Below, one piece after another: positions 62,681-64,000 of a stretch of 64,000 nt of DNA; position 1 is the stretch's first letter; each line of letters begins with the position of its first letter. A program made the translations under genes and the position numbers. The stretch comes from Tessaracoccus sp. MC1679. Lineage in GTDB: Bacteria > Actinomycetota > Actinomycetes > Propionibacteriales > Propionibacteriaceae. The notes under the pieces are model-generated. The model did not search any database. It was not told the origin of the DNA and saw only the letters and a program-made list of their open reading frames with translations. The stretch spans positions 310,001 through 374,000 of the forward strand of contig NZ_JACJGB010000004.1 of the NCBI RefSeq assembly GCF_014164775.1, written 5' to 3'.

Positions 62681-63882
62681 CTGTCGAGGGCCTCGGCTAT
62701 CAGGGGCTCCAGGAAGTCCGCCTGCCAGGGCCTGGCACCCAGACCGATCAGCGCGTCCCGTGTCACGACGCTGTGCTCGAACAGCGCTCCGTGCAGTGCC
62801 GCAGGGGGAGCCACCAGACTCGGCTGTAGCCCGCCAAGGTCGCACGCCAACTCGTCGACGGCCGGACGCACCTTGGCCCACCGCTCGGCGGCCTCCGGGT
62901 TGATCCGGTCCCAGGTGCGGGGGTGGGGCACGCCGGTGTGCGGTCCGCGCCGGGGTGGGTAAAGGGCTTCCGGCATGGCCCTGACCTCATCCAGCGCCCC
63001 CATCCAGTTGGTGAGGAAGCGCTGCCCGGGCTGGGTGCTGAAGCCGGGGAGGGCCTGGGCCTGGGCGCGGGTGGGGACCGCCTCCCTGGCTCGGACGGCC
63101 AGTTCCAGGATTGCGGAGTCGTGCAGGATCCAGCCGGGAGGCCGGTCGCGTCGCTGCGCGATGGCGTCGCGCTCCAGCCACAAAGCTCGTGCCACGGCGT
63201 ATTGCCGGGGCGTGCGAAGGGTGGTGATGCCGGTGAGGCGTCGCCATGGGTCCACCCTCGGTTCCGGCACCGCGGTGAACCGCGTGAGGGCGTCGTCGAA
63301 TTCCTGGTGCGCCCAGGTGTCGCGGCCGGTGGCGCGGAGTTCATCGCCGAGGATGACGGCGAGTTCAAGCAGGTAGTCCACATCCAACGCTGCGTACGTC
63401 AGCCAGGAGTCGGGCAGCGGGCGCTTGGACCAGTTGTCCGCGGAGTGGGCCTTCCGGAGCCGCACCCCGAGTTCCGCGAGGAGGAGCGCGCCCAGGCTGG
63501 CACCCGGCTTCGCGAGGAGCCGTGCCGCCAGCTCGGTGTCGAAGAGCTGCGGGGGAATGATGCCGATCTCACGCATGCAGGGCAGGTCCTGGCTTGCGGC
63601 ATGGATCAGCCAGGTGGCCTCGCCGCAGGCCTCAACCAGGCTGCTGAGGTCCGCCGGCCCGTCGTTCTCGAACGCGATGGGGTCGATCAGCCACGTGCCC
63701 GCTCCTTCCCGACGGATCTGGAGCAGATAGGCCTTCGGCCAGTAGCGGTGCCCGTGGGCGCGCTCTGTGTCAAACGCGACTGGACCCGTGCCGGCGCTCA
63801 GCGCGGCCAGGCACGCAGCGAGGGAGGGCGCGTCCGCGACCACGGGCCGGAGCGGTTCGCGGCTCTGCTCGACGTAGGTCAC
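62677..63882 (-). CDS. rnd: Ribonuclease D
   Basis: A 401-residue DEDD exonuclease. Catalytic residues: Asp/Glu in VAFDTERAHGHRYW (about residue 36), Asp in AASQDLPCM, and Tyr/Asp in LTYAALDVDYLLELA. An HRDC domain follows (about residues 210-290). It trims 3' ends of stable RNA precursors. GTG 63882 overlaps the stop of the DUF3000 gene by four bases. The frame continues 27 codons upstream in a proline/arginine-rich stretch that is a shadow of DUF3000. Confidence 0.9.
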   Translation of the reverse strand: MTYVEQSREPLRPVVADAPSLAACLAALSAGTGPVAFDTERAHGHRYWPKAYLLQIRREGAGTWLIDPIAFENDGPADLSSLVEACGEATWLIHAASQDLPCMREIGIIPPQLFDTELAARLLAKPGASLGALLLAELGVRLRKAHSADNWSKRPLPDSWLTYAALDVDYLLELAVILGDELRATGRDTWAHQEFDDALTRFTAVPEPRVDPWRRLTGITTLRTPRQYAVARALWLERDAIAQRRDRPPGWILHDSAILELAVRAREAVPTRAQAQALPGFSTQPGQRFLTNWMGALDEVRAMPEALYPPRRGPHTGVPHPRTWDRINPEAAERWAKVRPAVDELACDLGGLQPSLVAPPAALHGALFEHSVVTRDALIGLGARPWQADFLEPLIAEALDS

Positions 63883-64000
63883 GAGCGCCGGCCCAGGGGC
63901 AGTGTGGCCACGCCGGGGGGAAGGGGCGGCTGGCCCGCCACCTGGCCCACGAGGTCCTCCCATGCGGCAAGGTGGCTCGTCAGCGGGTGCCGGTCGTCCA
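63879..64000 (-). CDS. DUF3000 family protein, partial (N-terminus beyond right edge)
   Basis: Only the last 39 codons and the stop are inside the window: DDRHPLTSHLAAWEDLVGQ, then VAGQPPLPPGVATLPLGRRS. This matches the end of the actinobacterial DUF3000 family. The stop overlaps the RNase D start (GTGA), the same order as in M. tuberculosis. Function unknown. Confidence 0.75.
   Translation of the reverse strand, partial: DDRHPLTSHLAAWEDLVGQVAGQPPLPPGVATLPLGRRS

Noticed and set aside
1-64000. CRISPR arrays, insertion sequences, prophage, tRNA or rRNA genes
   Set aside because: I looked for direct repeats with unique spacers, transposase or integrase proteins, phage structural genes and tRNA-like arms and saw none. 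The 21-bp array has no spacers.

Overview
The window is about 64 kb of high-GC chromosomal DNA from an actinobacterium. The basis is the codon use, many GTG starts, several apparently leaderless promoters, and actinobacterial marker families: mtrAB-lpqB, SepH, AdnAB, DUF3107, DUF3710, DUF4193, DUF3093, DUF3000 and the Rv3235 family. Order and content suggest Propionibacteriales, probably Propionibacteriaceae, but that is inference. Most of the window is conserved core genome. Several blocks match the gene order of Mycobacterium tuberculosis: mtrA-mtrB-lpqB-comF-hpf-secA; adnA-adnB-nudC; DUF4193-DUF3093-dut-DUF3710-OB-ceoB/ceoC-permease-RNA methyltransferase; dxs-RNase D-DUF3000.

Region by region. 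1-7.8 kb is the least ordinary part. It holds a minus-strand pair (a DUF6603-type giant protein and a partner that runs off the left edge), a structured 600-bp gap, a KimA-type potassium transporter, a small fragment and a small CARDB-like protein. 7.9-19 kb carries an AlgH-family gene, the MtrAB two-component system with its lipoprotein LpqB, ComF, the ribosome hibernation factor and SecA, then an Rv3235-family protein, a 21-bp tandem repeat and a membrane protein/cupredoxin lipoprotein pair. 19-33.8 kb is rich in DNA-break repair: Ku, a stand-alone LigD-type polymerase domain, and the AdnAB resection helicase-nuclease. These are mixed with a PHP phosphoesterase, TrpRS, a DEAD-box helicase, a PP2C phosphatase and NudC. 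33.9-44.4 kb has topoisomerase IV ParE and ParC on opposite strands, flanking a lactate utilisation operon (lldP-lldE-lldF-lldG) with its divergent GntR-family regulator and a carbonic anhydrase. 44.4-49 kb holds an App1-like phosphatase, DUF5998, a phosphodiesterase, a glycosyltransferase and thymidine kinase. 49-57.3 kb runs from sepH to a cluster for potassium uptake (two TrkA-type subunits and a second KimA-type transporter). 57.4-64 kb has aconitase, Dxs, RNase D and the end of a DUF3000 gene.

The clearest regulatory finding is a perfect 15-bp inverted repeat in the lldP/regulator gap. Each arm is itself a FadR-type operator, and the repeat overlaps the predicted lldP -10 box. A perfect 14-bp palindrome sits just upstream of aconitase. 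I see no tRNA, rRNA, CRISPR array, insertion sequence or prophage. I do not see an unambiguous new multi-gene system. The best candidate for undescribed biology is the DUF6603 locus at the left edge, which is only partly inside the window.
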